Source: Incurvaria masculella (Eukaryota > Arthropoda > Insecta > Lepidoptera > Incurvariidae). From it: a stretch of 64,000 bases of DNA. The notes beneath the pieces were generated by a model, which saw only the letters and a list, made by a program, of their open reading frames with translations, ran no database searches and had not been told where the DNA came from. Shown in pieces: positions 10,354 through 19,436 of the stretch. Position numbers and translations under genes: made by a program. Location of the stretch: NCBI GenBank assembly GCA_946894095.1, contig OX335660.1, forward strand, positions 7,445,001 to 7,509,000, given 5' to 3'. Positions within the stretch are counted from its first letter, which is position 1, and every line of letters starts with the position of its first letter.

Positions 10354-10626
10354 CCGGCCAAGTGCGAGTCGGACTCGCACACGAAGGGTTCCGTACCATC
10401 GTACAAGATTAAAAAAACACGTTTTTTGTATGGGGGCCCCATTTTATTATGTATTATTTTAAAATTTTACCTATTTGTTGTTATAGGGTCAAAATAAAAA
10501 CAAACTCTGAAAATTTCAACTGCTTAACTATTGCGGTTCATAAGATACAGCCCTGTGACGACGCACGGACGGACAGGGGAGGCTTAGTAATAGGGTTCCG
10601 TTGGCACCCTTTCGGTGCGAAACCCT
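10354..10626 (+). repeat. SINE-B copy
   Basis: Well-preserved left end CCGGCCAAGTGCGAGTCGG and GGGTTCCGTACCATCG, then GTTGTTATAGGGTCAAAA. Only a short ACGG tract is present (ACGGACGGACAGGGGAGG), and the 3' end is eroded to GGTGCGAAACCCT. A reverse copy of the GGCTCTCTGAGC dispersed motif follows at about 10655-10700. Confidence 0.85.
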
Positions 10627-10965
10627 AACGGCTAAAAATGAGAAATGTTCCAAAAGACAGACTTGCGAACTTTACAGTTTAGGGAGCCAATAGTTATATC
10701 AGTATAGATAGTATATTTAGATGTGTCTATAAAGAAACTGTCGGATAAGGCATAAGAAAATCATTGTTGGGCGTTAAGATGTAAGGTGTAACTGCCAGCT
10801 CAAGAATTCCTCAGCATCCTAGGGTGGAATTTCACTCTATAACCGATGATTCGATGATTTTAATATGGCTAGTCTAAAAAAGGTAGCAACACTTCTTAGG
10901 AAAATGGTAAATGCGTGCTAGGCCAAGAACAAAATTGGTGAAGGTATATTTTTTATGCTAAAGAA

Positions 10966-11215
10966 CATGGATGGCTAACAACACGTGTACTATCATGATA
11001 TACATACCCAATAAACACATAGGAAATAACTGCCATGTCAGAACCTTCCTTATATTGCGCGACTATATCGAACTAGATGGAAAACACGGATCGTTCCTTC
11101 AATGCGCGGTTATTAACCCGGGTCGAATAATTAATACATACAACCTAGTAATTAAGGAAGGGGACCTACCATTTTATGTGGAATCCGAACGATGGTTTAC
11201 GTTTACTTACCGGCG
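10966..11215 (-). repeat. SINE-A fragment, diverged
   Basis: Contains ACATGGATGGCTAACA, CATGTCAGAACCTTCC, ATCGAACTAGATGGAAAACA, CCGGGTCGAATAAT and GGGGACCTACCATTTTATGT in the order of the SINE-A body. It is older than the other copies, and an open frame across it is accidental. Confidence 0.6.
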
Positions 11216-11401
11216 CACTTTTGAGCTCGCAAATCTAGGTGTAATTAGCAATATAACAATAAAAAGAAATTGAAATTATTTTGTATTTTTAAAGTCAATA
11301 ATAAAAGTAGGCAAAAGCACGGAAACGGGAAAATGGGAAAACAACTATTGTTTGGTAAACTCACTGTGGATATCAGGGAAAACATTTTTTAAAAAGAATA
11401 A

Positions 11402-11445
11402 CTAGCTGAGATTCCCGGCTCCACTCGAGTCATTTTGTCTTGAAT
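11402..11445 (+). repeat. RTE/SINE-type repeat, 5' part (split by the LINE)
   Basis: CTAGCTGAGATTCCCGGCTC begins a repeat whose typical 3' end, AAAATCGGTCAAGTGGTTTAG, reappears at about 20245, beyond the LINE and errantivirus. I infer one element interrupted by the later insertions. Confidence 0.5.
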
Positions 11446-11556
11446 ATTCACGCGAGGTGAACCCGGAAACCTTGCGTGTTTTTAAAACGGTTAGTTTAAA
11501 AAAATCTGTGAATCAACGCTACCGGGTCGAACTACAAATAAGAATCATTCAGGTAA

Positions 11557-13233
11557 CCTAACTATGGTGACAGGGTAGTTGACACGGGCAATGAAATTTG
11601 TAACTTTTTCTCTGACTATTTTCAATCAACCTTCTCTCCTTTGTCCAATACTATCATTTCTCAAGTTGACCCCCCGACTTGCACCACATCCTCATCTATT
11701 CACTCCATAGATGTATGTACTGAACAAGTCATTAAATTGATGAAAATGGTGGATTTGAACAAGTCAGCTGGCCCCGATGGCATTTCTCCTCACGTTATCG
11801 TAAAATGTGCCGAAAGTCTGTGTTGTCCCCTAGTCATATTATTTAAAAGATCTTTAAGTGAAGGCATAGTGCCCAAAATTTGGAAGTCCGCTTTTGTTAC
11901 ACCTGTTCATAAAAAAGGCCCTAAAAATAACATTGAAAATTATAGACCCATCTCTAAACTCTGTATTTTCAGCAAAATTCTCGAAAAAATTATTCACGAG
12001 CAAGTATATGCAGCTCTGAAAACGTCATTTAGTCAAACTCAGCATGGTTTCCTCAGAGGTCGGTCTACGGTCAGTAACCTATTGCTATTCACTGAGTCTC
12101 TCACCAGTAGTATGGACAGCAGGGTTCAAGTCGATGCCATCTACACTGACTATAGCAAAGCTTTCGATAAAATTAACCACCAAATTTTAATGAGGAAACT
12201 CACATCCGCGGGTATTCATGGCGACCTATTTCGATGGTTTTGCTCTTACGTTGAAGGTAGATGTCAAGCTGTTGTACTTAATGGCTACACATCCAATTGG
12301 ATACATGTTCCTTCTGGCGTTCCCCAGGGCTCGCTTCTCGGGCCTCTGCTCTTTTTACTATTTATCCAAGATATTCATCAGTGCTTCCTTAATTCTAAAA
12401 TCCTACTTTTTGCCGATGACATGAAAATTACTAAAGAGATAAAAAACGCATCCGACGTTATTTTATTGCAGGAAGACCTGAATCGTTACGAGATCTACTG
12501 TCAGATTAATCTTCTCGACCTCAACGTACCTAAATGCATGTGTATTACTTATTCAAGAAATCGAGACCCTATTATTTCTAAATATTGTCTTATGGGCCAA
12601 GAATTGATCCGCGTACACCAAATTAGGGACTTGGGTGTTATCTTAGATACCAAGTTATTATACGACAAACACATTGATTCAACGGTCAAAAAGGCTAGTA
12701 AAGCGTTGGGATTCATACTACGAATATCCAAAAGTTTTGTTAATCCTAAGACACTCCTAACTCTTTACTTCTCTTATGTCAGAAGCCATCTGGAATATGC
12801 CTCCCAGGTTTGGAACCCAAGGTATGAAATTTATAAATACCGACTTGAGCGCGTTCAGCAAAGATTTCTCAAGCATCTTGTGTTTCGCACACAGCCAAGT
12901 TTCACATCCACTTTAGACGCCTGTAAACACTATAAGATACTTCCGTTAGACACTAGGAGAGAAATGCTCGACCTCACTTTTCTTATCAAAATAGCCAATG
13001 GCGACATTGATTGTCCTGAACTACTCGAGCGCATACACCTCCACGTCCCCTCACATATGACTAGAACCAGTTCACTTTTACACCTACCACTAGTTCATAC
13101 GAAATACAAACAAAATTCCTTCTTCTGGCGTACCAGTCACCTGTATAACGAGGTCCAGGACGATATCGACCTTTTCACCTCTAAGCCTGCTTCCATAAAA
13201 AACAAATACATTCAAGCTTTTCTCCAGATTTAG
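11557..13233 (+). CDS. Jockey-like non-LTR retrotransposon ORF2 reverse transcriptase, 5' truncated
   Basis: A 558-codon open frame after a TAA at 11554. It encodes the reverse transcriptase half of a LINE ORF2, which copies element RNA at a nicked chromosomal target. Counting from 11641, motifs run in the expected order: KSAGPDGISP (41-50), FVTPVHKKG (85-93), NYRPISKL (100-107), QHGFLRGRS (134-142), YTDYSKAFD (168-176, first catalytic Asp), SGVPQGSLLGP (225-235), LLFADD (255-260, catalytic Asp pair), then DLGVILD and YASQVWNP. The N-terminal endonuclease is absent and there is no ATG at the true start, as expected for a 5'-truncated insertion. The frame has no stops or frameshifts, so the copy is young. 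The 3' UTR continues to 13565 and is interrupted by the errantivirus. Confidence 0.9.
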   Translation, partial: PNYGDRVVDTGNEICNFFSDYFQSTFSPLSNTIISQVDPPTCTTSSSIHSIDVCTEQVIKLMKMVDLNKSAGPDGISPHVIVKCAESLCCPLVILFKRSLSEGIVPKIWKSAFVTPVHKKGPKNNIENYRPISKLCIFSKILEKIIHEQVYAALKTSFSQTQHGFLRGRSTVSNLLLFTESLTSSMDSRVQVDAIYTDYSKAFDKINHQILMRKLTSAGIHGDLFRWFCSYVEGRCQAVVLNGYTSNWIHVPSGVPQGSLLGPLLFLLFIQDIHQCFLNSKILLFADDMKITKEIKNASDVILLQEDLNRYEIYCQINLLDLNVPKCMCITYSRNRDPIISKYCLMGQELIRVHQIRDLGVILDTKLLYDKHIDSTVKKASKALGFILRISKSFVNPKTLLTLYFSYVRSHLEYASQVWNPRYEIYKYRLERVQQRFLKHLVFRTQPSFTSTLDACKHYKILPLDTRREMLDLTFLIKIANGDIDCPELLERIHLHVPSHMTRTSSLLHLPLVHTKYKQNSFFWRTSHLYNEVQDDIDLFTSKPASIKNKYIQAFLQI

Positions 13234-13565
13234 ACTGCTGCTTACATTTTTTTTTTTTTTTGTGTAATTCACATTGTCCAAATTTTGTCTGCTTTAACTG
13301 TTTAACTGTTTGATTATAATTTCTGCTACTAACCTAATATGTTAATTTTGTGCTTCATGTTTGATCGTGCAGCTGTTATTCTCACTTTTTTATTATTTGT
13401 TTCTTCCAACTGTATGAGATAACTAATGTATTTTCTTTCGTTTATACTAGATCGTGCTACTGTAATTCTTACGTTTTTATTTTATGTTTCTTCCAGCTGT
13501 GTGAGCTCGTAATTGGTGTTATTTTCATTTATATTATTTTTCTATTGTTGTGTAAATGCACTGTG
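13234..13565 (+). mobile_element. LINE 3' UTR, left part
   Basis: T-rich sequence after the ORF2 stop, with two imperfect copies of CTTCCAgCTGTaTGAG (about 13403 and 13491). It ends TGCACTGTG before the AGCT target. Its continuation, CGCCTTAATAAATAAATAAA, is at 20185 beyond the errantivirus. Confidence 0.8.
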
Positions 13566-13569
13566 AGCT
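13566..13569. repeat. Errantivirus target-site duplication, left (AGCT)
   Basis: AGCT directly outside the left LTR matches AGCT at 20181-20184 directly outside the right LTR. Four-base duplications are typical of gypsy/errantivirus integrases. Confidence 0.85.
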
Positions 13570-13778
13570 AATTAAGCTGGAGACCGGGGCGAAAGGCTTT
13601 TAAAAAAGAAGTCTTTACTTGTTTAATAACTGTAACAGAATGAATGTATTTGGTAAATAATTAATGAGGTAAACTATTCTGCATCAGCAGATATTACGTG
13701 TTGGTTAGTTGCCAGGTGCAATGTATGTTGCACCATCGGCATTTCTATAAGCAGAATGTCTTATTAGGCAACTTAACT
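13570..13778 (-). repeat. Errantivirus 3' LTR
   Basis: 209 bp, identical by eye to 19972-20180. The last ~11 codons of env, including its stop at 13745, lie inside it. Confidence 0.93.
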
Positions 13779-15442
13779 CCTCCATCCCTAGGGGAAAAAT
13801 CATCTGAGGGTGTCTCAGTACTCTGATGATTTTTCTTTACATAGTGGTTATTGCAAAAATTTAATTTTAGTTTACAAAACAGAAATGTGTTAATGGTTGC
13901 GATTATGAATACTATCGCATATAACACTATAGTTGCTACACTGATTGAATTAACACTTATTGTCTTTTCTTCCTTATCTTCGTCTTGTAGGACTTGCGAA
14001 AGCTGTTGGATGTCCTTGAGCTGGATGTCCTCGAGGTGCGTGTCTGTTAGCTTCAGGGTCTTGGTTTGTCCTGTAGTCACGGTATATAGGGCACGTGGCT
14101 TCAGCTTAGGTATGGGGGGTAAGGGGTCTACGGTCTGGCTGTAGCTGCTTTGTTGAGGTCTGATTTTGTGTCCTTCTATGTCGATCTCGCAGTTGTCGTT
14201 GTTAGAAAGGATGTACGTTCCCTTTATAAGTTGTCTTGTAGTTCCTGTCGTGCAATTCTCTGTAAGCATAGTCTCGTTCTGGGCGTAGATGATCCATTGG
14301 TGTTTTTCTTTGAGTTTATAAATTGACAGGTCGCCGACGTCGATCTTGTGTAACTCACAGGATGGTAGGGTCTTCTTAAATAGCATGAGTTCTTCTATGC
14401 AAGGTTGTTTGAAGTGTGGGATCTCATCTTCTTGTTGGCACAGATATCTCTGTTTCTCTATGGTCTCACATGATTTCGCGAGCGGCTTGAATTTCGTTCC
14501 CTTCACTAGGAGGTAAGGGTATTTAGGTATGATAGTGCAAGTGGAAAGGATTCTAGGATTATATATTGGAATAGGAATGACATTGTAGAGTGTGTATGTA
14601 TCTTTTTCCACCAGTGGTACTTCTAGAATAAAAACTAAAGTACTGCCCTTAATATAAGCTTTCATCGCTATATTACGTTCTAATTTTATAATATTACTAA
14701 TCTTAGCTTCGAATATTAAATTATTACTTTTCTGAATGTCCTCTAAAATCTGTAGCAATTCGGTTGAATTTACCACTGACTGATGCAGGGTATTTAACTT
14801 ACTCAGGGCTATTGCCGTTTCTATTTCGCTAATTCTAGTGTAAATTGTTTGAAAGTTAAACATAAGTAGATTAAACGTAGATAGTATATTGTATGTATGA
14901 AAACTATGGTATGTTTTCATTTCAGTTTTGAGTAATGCATTTTCAATTCTTTTTATTCTTTGGGCGAGAGAGATGGTATTTCTATTTTGGGAATCGGTTG
15001 CGTTTATTTGCTTGGAAATTATTTTTGAAATAAGTGTTACCTTTTTATGCAGGCCATTTTGCTTTAGTTCAATTTCTGAAATAGTTTTTTCGTACTTTTC
15101 TGCGTCTGCGTGATCTAGATTTCCTGTGATTAGTTTAACGATGGAGCCGAGAGGGTTTAGTATACCTCTTTTATTCCTTGAATTAGGAAGAATTTGGTTT
15201 AGTTTGTTAACTGTAATGGACATAATATATTCTAGCTCTATTTTAAAACTTAAAAACTCCTTATAATATATCCCATTGTTCTTAACTATGTATTCTAATT
15301 CCTTACATTTTTCTATGTTGTTTTTTATTTCTACTTCAATTAACTTTAAATCTATTTTCTTAAAAATTAACCATTCATCCCTCTGAACTTGAGAATTCCC
15401 CATCATCAGAGGAAGAATTCCCGGGTTGTCCGTTATCTTCAT
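13745..15442 (-). CDS. env: Errantivirus envelope (baculovirus F-like fusion protein)
   Basis: A 565-aa open frame. Errantivirus Env proteins are class I-type fusion proteins related to baculovirus F. Visible here: a furin-type site RNKR at residues 89-92 followed directly by a GILNPLGS fusion-peptide start, a long helical region with heptad character (about 120-260), a cysteine-containing middle (about 310-420), several NxS/T sites, a transmembrane segment at about 500-523, and a 42-residue tail. The frame overlaps the integrase frame by 68 bp, and its stop lies inside the 3' LTR. No hydrophobic signal peptide is visible at the first Met. The normal product is made from a spliced mRNA, so the true N-terminus may come from an upstream leader exon. 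No stop or frameshift is seen within the frame. Confidence 0.88.
   Translation of the reverse strand: MKITDNPGILPLMMGNSQVQRDEWLIFKKIDLKLIEVEIKNNIEKCKELEYIVKNNGIYYKEFLSFKIELEYIMSITVNKLNQILPNSRNKRGILNPLGSIVKLITGNLDHADAEKYEKTISEIELKQNGLHKKVTLISKIISKQINATDSQNRNTISLAQRIKRIENALLKTEMKTYHSFHTYNILSTFNLLMFNFQTIYTRISEIETAIALSKLNTLHQSVVNSTELLQILEDIQKSNNLIFEAKISNIIKLERNIAMKAYIKGSTLVFILEVPLVEKDTYTLYNVIPIPIYNPRILSTCTIIPKYPYLLVKGTKFKPLAKSCETIEKQRYLCQQEDEIPHFKQPCIEELMLFKKTLPSCELHKIDVGDLSIYKLKEKHQWIIYAQNETMLTENCTTGTTRQLIKGTYILSNNDNCEIDIEGHKIRPQQSSYSQTVDPLPPIPKLKPRALYTVTTGQTKTLKLTDTHLEDIQLKDIQQLSQVLQDEDKEEKTISVNSISVATIVLYAIVFIIATINTFLFCKLKLNFCNNHYVKKNHQSTETPSDDFSPRDGGVKLPNKTFCL
13779..13789 (-). other. Polypurine tract
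   Basis: On the minus strand AGGGATGGAGG sits directly before the 3' LTR, the normal position of the primer for plus-strand DNA synthesis. Confidence 0.75.
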
Positions 15443-16208
15443 TATCTCTGCTGCGTGTCCTGATTCCGCTAGGCCCAGCAGTGCCGTACATAACCTGTGG
15501 AGGGCGTTTAATTTGTTTAATAGGTACTCTTGTTTGTCTTTTCCCTAATTGCACTGGAACTATGCCTCTTTTTGGTTTTTCTAGTACTTCAGCTTTTTCA
15601 TACCTAGGTTTATCTTTTCCTTTTCTTGTTCGAGTAGTCTTCATAAATATCTTGTCAGTTATATTAAATTCTGGGGGATCTTCTCCACCTTTCTTTCTTT
15701 GAACTTTTTCCTTGTTTATTTTAGTGTTTTCGGAAATAAATTCGTATAATATCTTGGTTCTTTTTTTATGATCTTGAAGCAATTTTTGTATCAAATTCTT
15801 TTCAGTATTGATGTCAAAGACATCCGAAAGACTAGTATGGCCAAACACAATTTCGAAAGGTGTGAGATTTGTGGTTGTATGGATAGTATTATTGTATGCC
15901 ATAATTGCATAAGTCATTACCGAGGTGACATCACTTTGCTTTTGATCGTATTTCGCAAGTCTATAAATCTCTGTCAGTGTTGAGTGGAATCGTTCAACTA
16001 TTGCGGTTGAGTTTGGGTTATTAGGGGTAGTTATGTGTAATTCTATGTTATAAAAAGCTGTTAGTTCTTTCATTAGTTCGTTATTAAATTCGGCTCCCGA
16101 ATCGCAACTAATTTTCTGTGGTATTCCGTAACAAGAAAAGGGCTCGTACAACTTCAGGGGTGCTCCTGTTGGGAATTTCGAAAGCTTGCGCGAGTTTGCT
16201 GAAGGCAT
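15375..16208 (-). CDS. pol: Errantivirus integrase, C-terminal part (after a frameshift)
   Basis: This frame carries the rest of the integrase: CDSGAEF (second acidic residue of the D-D-E triad), NPNSTAIVERFHSTL (the catalytic Glu), then the basic C-terminal region and an acidic, serine-rich end. Genuine integrase sequence starts near EPFSCYGIPQK; the residues before that, including the Met, are out-of-frame sequence. The upstream pol frame carries the zinc-binding domain and the first catalytic Asp and runs out of frame at about 16138, in the GCCCTTTTCTTG stretch. The two halves need a 1-nt removal or 2-nt addition to join, so this copy cannot make an intact integrase. Confidence 0.88.
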   Translation of the reverse strand: MPSANSRKLSKFPTGAPLKLYEPFSCYGIPQKISCDSGAEFNNELMKELTAFYNIELHITTPNNPNSTAIVERFHSTLTEIYRLAKYDQKQSDVTSVMTYAIMAYNNTIHTTTNLTPFEIVFGHTSLSDVFDINTEKNLIQKLLQDHKKRTKILYEFISENTKINKEKVQRKKGGEDPPEFNITDKIFMKTTRTRKGKDKPRYEKAEVLEKPKRGIVPVQLGKRQTRVPIKQIKRPPQVMYGTAGPSGIRTRSRDNEDNGQPGNSSSDDGEFSSSEG

Positions 16209-18339
16209 CTACGGCTGTTAAAAAATATTTACTTTCGATTGAGAACAAGTCTATAAAAAATTCTTGAAATGGAGAATCTTGTGTTTGGGTTAGTTGAAGG
16301 TATGGCTTTAAGGGTTTCCTGTCATATTTGAGTTTTCTACAAGGCTCACAGGAGTTTATGATAGCTGAAACAGTCTCCTGCATGTTTGGAAAGTAGTATG
16401 AACGTTTTAATCTTGCTAGGGTCTCCTTGATTCCTCTGTGACACGTCTTGACTTCGTGGCATTTTAAGATTAAATCTCTTTGGTCACCTTCATCTGTGAT
16501 ATTTACGACTCTTTCTGTACATTCTACAAAGTTTTGTGCACCCTTTTTGTACAAATTTACAATCACTGTACTAAATAGTTTTCTATGTTCTTGGTCTTCG
16601 AAATATATAAAATACTTCTTCTTGTAATCCACGTATTCTTTAAGAAACTTTTTAACTAGTTCTTCGTTATTAGTTGGCAGGTGTACTTCTAATCTTCTTT
16701 GTTTCGGTATGGAGATATCTTTTACAGAGAGGTTGTTCCTTTTCCATGTGTATATAAGTATTTGGTTTCCTTTAGTGTCTATTGCGTCATTGGATATTGG
16801 GATTCCTAGGTGTTCTCGGTTTGAGATGGAGTGGGCTGTGTCGTTATCTGAGTCTGCTAGTTCAATTCTTTCAGGTTCTTTTGATGTTGGATTATCGTCC
16901 TTCATTTTTTTGTTTTCATATTCTGTTTCCATTTCTGCAATGATTTCAACGATTTTGTCGTCGTCGTCAACTTGTACTACCATTGAATCTAAGTCATCGT
17001 CGATGGCATTTACTTTGATTCTTGATAAGGCATCAGCGTTGCCATTGCTGGTACCTTTTTTGTATTTGACGTCGAAGTCATATTCTTGGAGTCTTAATCT
17101 CCAACGCATAAGCTTACTGTTTGGGTCTTTGAGTGAATATAGCCAGGCTAAGGGTTTATGGTCGGTGTTAATTGTGAATTTCTGGCCGTAAAGGTATGTA
17201 CTGTTACCTAACTTATCAAAAAGGTCAGTAATATTAGGTAAGGGATATTTGTCGTCAATTGTTATGTCGTTTAGTCGTCTGTAGTCGATAACCATTCTCC
17301 ATTTAGGTGTTCCGGAGGCATCCATTTTTTTTGGGACTAAATGAACTGGGGCGCTCCAGGGGGAGTTAGATTCCTGTATCACGTTATCTTGTAAAAGTTG
17401 GTCGACCTGCTTTTTTATTTCTTCGTTTTGTTTTGGTGGTTGTCGATATGCTCGTAAATGTATGGGGTCCTCATTTTTTGTGTTTATTTTGTGTTTTACA
17501 TGGTTCGTAAAAGTTAAGGGTAGCTTATCGCAGTAGAATATATCTTTGTACTCCTTACATGTGTCAAGTATAATTTTTTTTTCTTCTTGATTCATATGGT
17601 TAAGTCTTAATTTCTTAAGATTTTCATATTGTAAAGATTGTATGTTTTTTATTTCGTCAGTTGTAAAAGTAATATTTTGTTGAGATTTTTCATTTCTAAG
17701 CGTATCAACCTTAAATGGTCTGTGTATAGTCAACGTCATTTGCTGGTCTCGCGTGTTTTGAATTACAGTTGTCGCGCGGCCATTCTCACATTTCACGATA
17801 GCGCGAGGCATACGGACACCGTCAGTGAATTGTGCAAATTCGAGTATTGCGTCGCCTTGGTGCAAGTTCACGGGAATGCTGACGCGTTGCTCACAGCGGG
17901 GTGCGATTATAATATCCTCCTTTCGTGGGGCTGTATAAGTGAATGGGATAGTTGTTGTCTTTGTTCGTAATAGTCGGTTTTTCATGTCGATGCTAGCGTC
18001 TATTTGGTCTAGTAAGTCGCTGCCTATTAGTCCATCGTATCTATGATCTACGTCATACACGTAAAATTTATGTTTGTCTTTGCTGTTAAAAGTCTTAAAT
18101 AGGGGGGTGGTTACTACTCCGTTATGTGAGCTACTGGCATGGGTACTAGTTACCTGAAAAGGTTCGTAATGTAAGTAGTCGTTTAGGTATGTCTCAGCAA
18201 GTCGGGGACTGATAAAAGACCTTGTGCTACCAGTGTCAATCATGAACCGTGCGTTTATTTCGGGTAGTGTTACATAAGGTAATTTTAGTTCTGGGTTATA
18301 ATTTAGGGAAATATTGGTTGGTTCGAGGCTGCTATCGAA
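16108..18339 (-). CDS. pol: Errantivirus pol: protease, partial RT, RNase H remnant, integrase N-terminus
   Basis: 743 codons from the inferred frameshift site; the first Met is at 18243. Counting from that Met: the protease active site is DTGS (3-6) with GLIGSDLL (71-78); the RT fingers run to about 350 with SPWSAPVHLVPKK (294-306) and RMVIDYRRLND (316-326). At 350/351 the sequence jumps from DKLGNSTY straight to LYGQKFTINTDHKPLAW, which belongs near the end of RNase H. The YxDD box, palm, thumb, connection and the first RNase H acidic residues are therefore gone. The zinc-binding region (H596, H602, C632, C635) and first integrase Asp (D665) follow. The frame then leaves integrase at about 16138 and stops at 16108. 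The deletion is in frame. Confidence 0.9.
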   Translation of the reverse strand, partial: FDSSLEPTNISLNYNPELKLPYVTLPEINARFMIDTGSTRSFISPRLAETYLNDYLHYEPFQVTSTHASSSHNGVVTTPLFKTFNSKDKHKFYVYDVDHRYDGLIGSDLLDQIDASIDMKNRLLRTKTTTIPFTYTAPRKEDIIIAPRCEQRVSIPVNLHQGDAILEFAQFTDGVRMPRAIVKCENGRATTVIQNTRDQQMTLTIHRPFKVDTLRNEKSQQNITFTTDEIKNIQSLQYENLKKLRLNHMNQEEKKIILDTCKEYKDIFYCDKLPLTFTNHVKHKINTKNEDPIHLRAYRQPPKQNEEIKKQVDQLLQDNVIQESNSPWSAPVHLVPKKMDASGTPKWRMVIDYRRLNDITIDDKYPLPNITDLFDKLGNSTYLYGQKFTINTDHKPLAWLYSLKDPNSKLMRWRLRLQEYDFDVKYKKGTSNGNADALSRIKVNAIDDDLDSMVVQVDDDDKIVEIIAEMETEYENKKMKDDNPTSKEPERIELADSDNDTAHSISNREHLGIPISNDAIDTKGNQILIYTWKRNNLSVKDISIPKQRRLEVHLPTNNEELVKKFLKEYVDYKKKYFIYFEDQEHRKLFSTVIVNLYKKGAQNFVECTERVVNITDEGDQRDLILKCHEVKTCHRGIKETLARLKRSYYFPNMQETVSAIINSCEPCRKLKYDRKPLKPYLQLTQTQDSPFQEFFIDLFSIESKYFLTAVDAFSKLAQAFEIPNRSTPEVVRALFLLRNTTEN
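17189..17200 (-). other. Deletion junction in RT/RNase H
   Basis: On the minus strand ACATACCTTTACGG joins RT fingers to RNase H. The codons TAC-CTT-TAC leave a 3-bp TAC microhomology. Roughly 250 codons of a normal gypsy-type pol are missing (estimate from general domain sizes). Confidence 0.75.
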
Positions 18340-19436
18340 AAATTTTCGACGGTCTCTTCTACCTCCTGTTCAACTGGGCACGACACTTCCTCGTAATCGC
18401 GATAGTCGTTCCAATTGCTCGAGTCCTGGTGGTCAGCGTAATCGCCTCCTGCTGCTTCGTACGAGTACTCGGGGTCGACATCGTTACAAAATAATTCCTC
18501 CGAGGTAAATTGGGGTCGAGGTGCTAGGGACCTCATAGTCACGTCCGTCTTAGTCGGTGGGTTTTGAGTAGAGACTTGAGCTCGGGGGTAGTTTTGGTTT
18601 CTTTGAAAATTATTTGAGTATGAAGGTCGGGGTCGATTAAAATTATTTTGGGGTCGGTTTGGTTGCCGTTGAGAGAAGTTAGGGGCTGTCTGCCTGAAGG
18701 TTTGCGACTGTTGCGCCGCTGGGTAAGGGGACCTTGTGACGTCCTGCGATGTCTGGGGTCGGCTTTGAAGGGGGTATCTGTTATGTACAGGGTTGAGGTG
18801 GTTTCGTGGTCTCTGTGAGTGCCCATCGTGCGGCCTAGATGTGTTGGGCCGGTGCTTGGCATAGTAGAGCGTCCTGAAATTCGTCTCCTCTATCACTATA
18901 CTAAGAGCCTCTTCAAGGGTTGTGGGACTTTTTAGTCTAACTATCCTTACAAGATCGCTAGGCAAGTTAAATAAAAATACATGAAGAGTAAGATTGTTAT
19001 ATATTGCTCGCTTGCTAGCGTTCATAGCGGGGTCGGCGGTATTTTGGTTGACCTTTGATAACAATGAATTTTTTGTTTCGCTTATTCTATTGCAAAAATC
19101 GGGGTAGCTTTCGCCCTGTCTTATTTTTAAATTTTCTAACTCGAGAGCCAGGCAGCTTTCGCTACGTGGGTCGCCGAAATTTCTTTCCAGGATCTCACGC
19201 ACCGTTGCCCAACTCAAAATATCATCCCTCTCACCTATAACTGCGGCTGCCCGCCCACGTAACTTGCTTGTTAGAACGTGGTATACGTATTCATCTTGGG
19301 TGGGATCACCACGGAAATTTGAGATGATGTACTCACACTTTTTGATAAAAAGGCTTAAATGACTCTTGTCCCCGTCGAATTTAGGGATCAATTCGATCAT
19401 GTCCCTGGGGATAATATTTAGCTGGGGATTCGCCAT
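18303..19436 (-). CDS. gag: Errantivirus Gag
   Basis: A 377-aa structural protein starting at an ATG 536 bp inside the 5' LTR. The N-terminal 200 residues are a helical capsid-like region with ELIPKFDGD near the start and SKLRGRAAAV and LENLKIRQGES blocks typical of gypsy Gag. Residues about 200-310 are rich in Asn, Gln, Arg and Pro. I see no CCHC zinc knuckle, as in many errantiviruses, where the basic Arg-rich region may bind RNA. The C-terminus is acidic. The frame is intact and overlaps pol in the -1 frame. By itself this copy could still encode Gag. Confidence 0.88.
   Translation of the reverse strand: MANPQLNIIPRDMIELIPKFDGDKSHLSLFIKKCEYIISNFRGDPTQDEYVYHVLTSKLRGRAAAVIGERDDILSWATVREILERNFGDPRSESCLALELENLKIRQGESYPDFCNRISETKNSLLSKVNQNTADPAMNASKRAIYNNLTLHVFLFNLPSDLVRIVRLKSPTTLEEALSIVIEETNFRTLYYAKHRPNTSRPHDGHSQRPRNHLNPVHNRYPLQSRPQTSQDVTRSPYPAAQQSQTFRQTAPNFSQRQPNRPQNNFNRPRPSYSNNFQRNQNYPRAQVSTQNPPTKTDVTMRSLAPRPQFTSEELFCNDVDPEYSYEAAGGDYADHQDSSNWNDYRDYEEVSCPVEQEVEETVENFSIAASNQPIFP
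18339..18345 (-). promoter_or_regulatory. Putative -1 ribosomal frameshift heptamer (A AAT TTT)
   Basis: Near the end of gag, codons read GAA AAT TTT TCG on the minus strand. A AAT TTT fits the X XXY YYZ slippery pattern. A -1 slip there enters the pol frame, which is open to the protease. This matches the gag-pol arrangement of gypsy-type elements. Confidence 0.55.
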
